A model generated the notes under the pieces. It had not been told where the DNA came from, did no database searches, and saw only the letters and a program-made list of their open reading frames with translations. A stretch of DNA of 17,816 bases from Acanthamoeba lenticulata (Eukaryota; Discosea; Longamoebia; Acanthamoebidae), in assembly GCA_002179805.1 (NCBI GenBank), contig NAVB01000469.1:1-17816 (forward strand). Direction: 5' to 3'. Positions 17,310-17,816 of the stretch are shown in pieces (the first letter of the stretch is position 1; each line of letters opens with the position of its first letter). The position numbers and the translations under genes are program-made.

Positions 17310-17816
17310 ATGTCAAAGTCAGCAGACTTTATCTCAATCGATGAGATGCGCAACTCTTCTACCAGCGTGTCGGCGCTGAAAGAAATCTTCAGCAAAAGAC
17401 CCAAGAGCACATGCATCACGCCTGGCCAGCCCAGACGTGTTCGCAAGCCAGCCGAGAAAAAGAGCCCCGACTGGGCAGAGTATGACCCGCTCTTTGATGA
17501 CGGGGACAATCCACCCTATGTGCCTGGCGACCTGGAGACAGAAGAGCGCGAGTCGCGCCAGTTCGTGCAGGATGCCCATCAAGGCGCTATGCAGCTGGCC
17601 GGCATCCACCGCGCCCTGGAGCCCAACATGAACGCCCAGGAATTTGATGAGGACAAGTTCGGCACCAGCGTCAAGGAGTTCCTTGTAAACGGCAAGAAGA
17701 CCATCCGCTATGCCAAGCGAAAGCTCCAGCAAGGCGTACGATCGACCTCCTGTTCATTTCCTTACTGACATCACTTCACCGCTGGTGGGCTCATGCTCAA
17801 CAACACCAACAACAAT
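17310..17816 (+). CDS. Unknown protein, first exon only (continues past window)
   Basis: The coding exon is 17310-17735 (142 codons), then a probable donor gtacga at 17736 and intron to the window end. No acceptor is seen. If unspliced, the frame stops at 17768. The product is hydrophilic: an N-terminal Ser-rich part, a basic Pro-rich stretch (RRVRKPAEKKSPDWAEYDPL), an acidic patch (LFDDGDNPPY, DLETEERES), and a likely helix ending TSVKEFLVNGKKTIRYAKRK. The upstream ATG context is acaacacaATG. I do not recognise the family, and see no signal peptide or membrane segment. Confidence -1.

Overview
This is nuclear DNA of a GC-rich eukaryote with small, dense introns. I count about 30 GT-AG introns, mostly 65-160 bp, several filled with microsatellites. 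The protein relatives (FERRY subunit PPP1R21, pyruvate dehydrogenase protein X, F-box/RCC1, TPX2, PGAP3) and the intron style suggest an amoebozoan such as Acanthamoeba. That placement is inference. No bacterial operons, rRNA, tRNA or CRISPR were seen. Gene models were built by hand from splice sites and reading phase. All internal exons listed keep frame.

Layout: (1) 1-2385, minus: PPP1R21/KLRAQ-type protein, open at both ends. (2) 2497-3045, plus: the last two exons of a PDHX-like (E3-binding protein) gene. These two genes stand head to head with only a 111-bp AT-rich block between them, and both lack their 5' exons, so this is a likely assembly join or deletion. (3) 3046-4671: a poorly understood island with two start-less ORFs and a perfect 19-bp inverted repeat. 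(4) 4672-6844, minus: a complete six-exon F-box plus seven-bladed RCC1 protein. (5) 6845-7965: a divergent intergenic region with a strong E2F-like site. (6) 7966-9774, plus: four-exon TPX2-like spindle factor. (7) 9969-11297, plus: PGAP3/Per1-like membrane hydrolase with an unresolved N-terminus. (8) 11562-15064, plus: fifteen-exon, about 701-residue helical protein that I do not recognise. (9) 15293-16598, plus: two-exon FAD-dependent class A monooxygenase. (10) 16628-16762: decayed copy of the last exon of gene 8. (11) 17310 to the end, plus: first exon of an unknown gene.

These are mostly housekeeping eukaryotic functions: endosomal RNA transport, mitochondrial pyruvate oxidation, ubiquitin targeting, mitotic spindle assembly and GPI-anchor remodelling. 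The best leads are the doubly truncated head-to-head junction at about 2.4 kb, the divergent F-box/RCC1-TPX2 pair with an E2F-like site, the orphan island at 3.3-4.5 kb, and the exon-derived duplicate flanking the monooxygenase gene.
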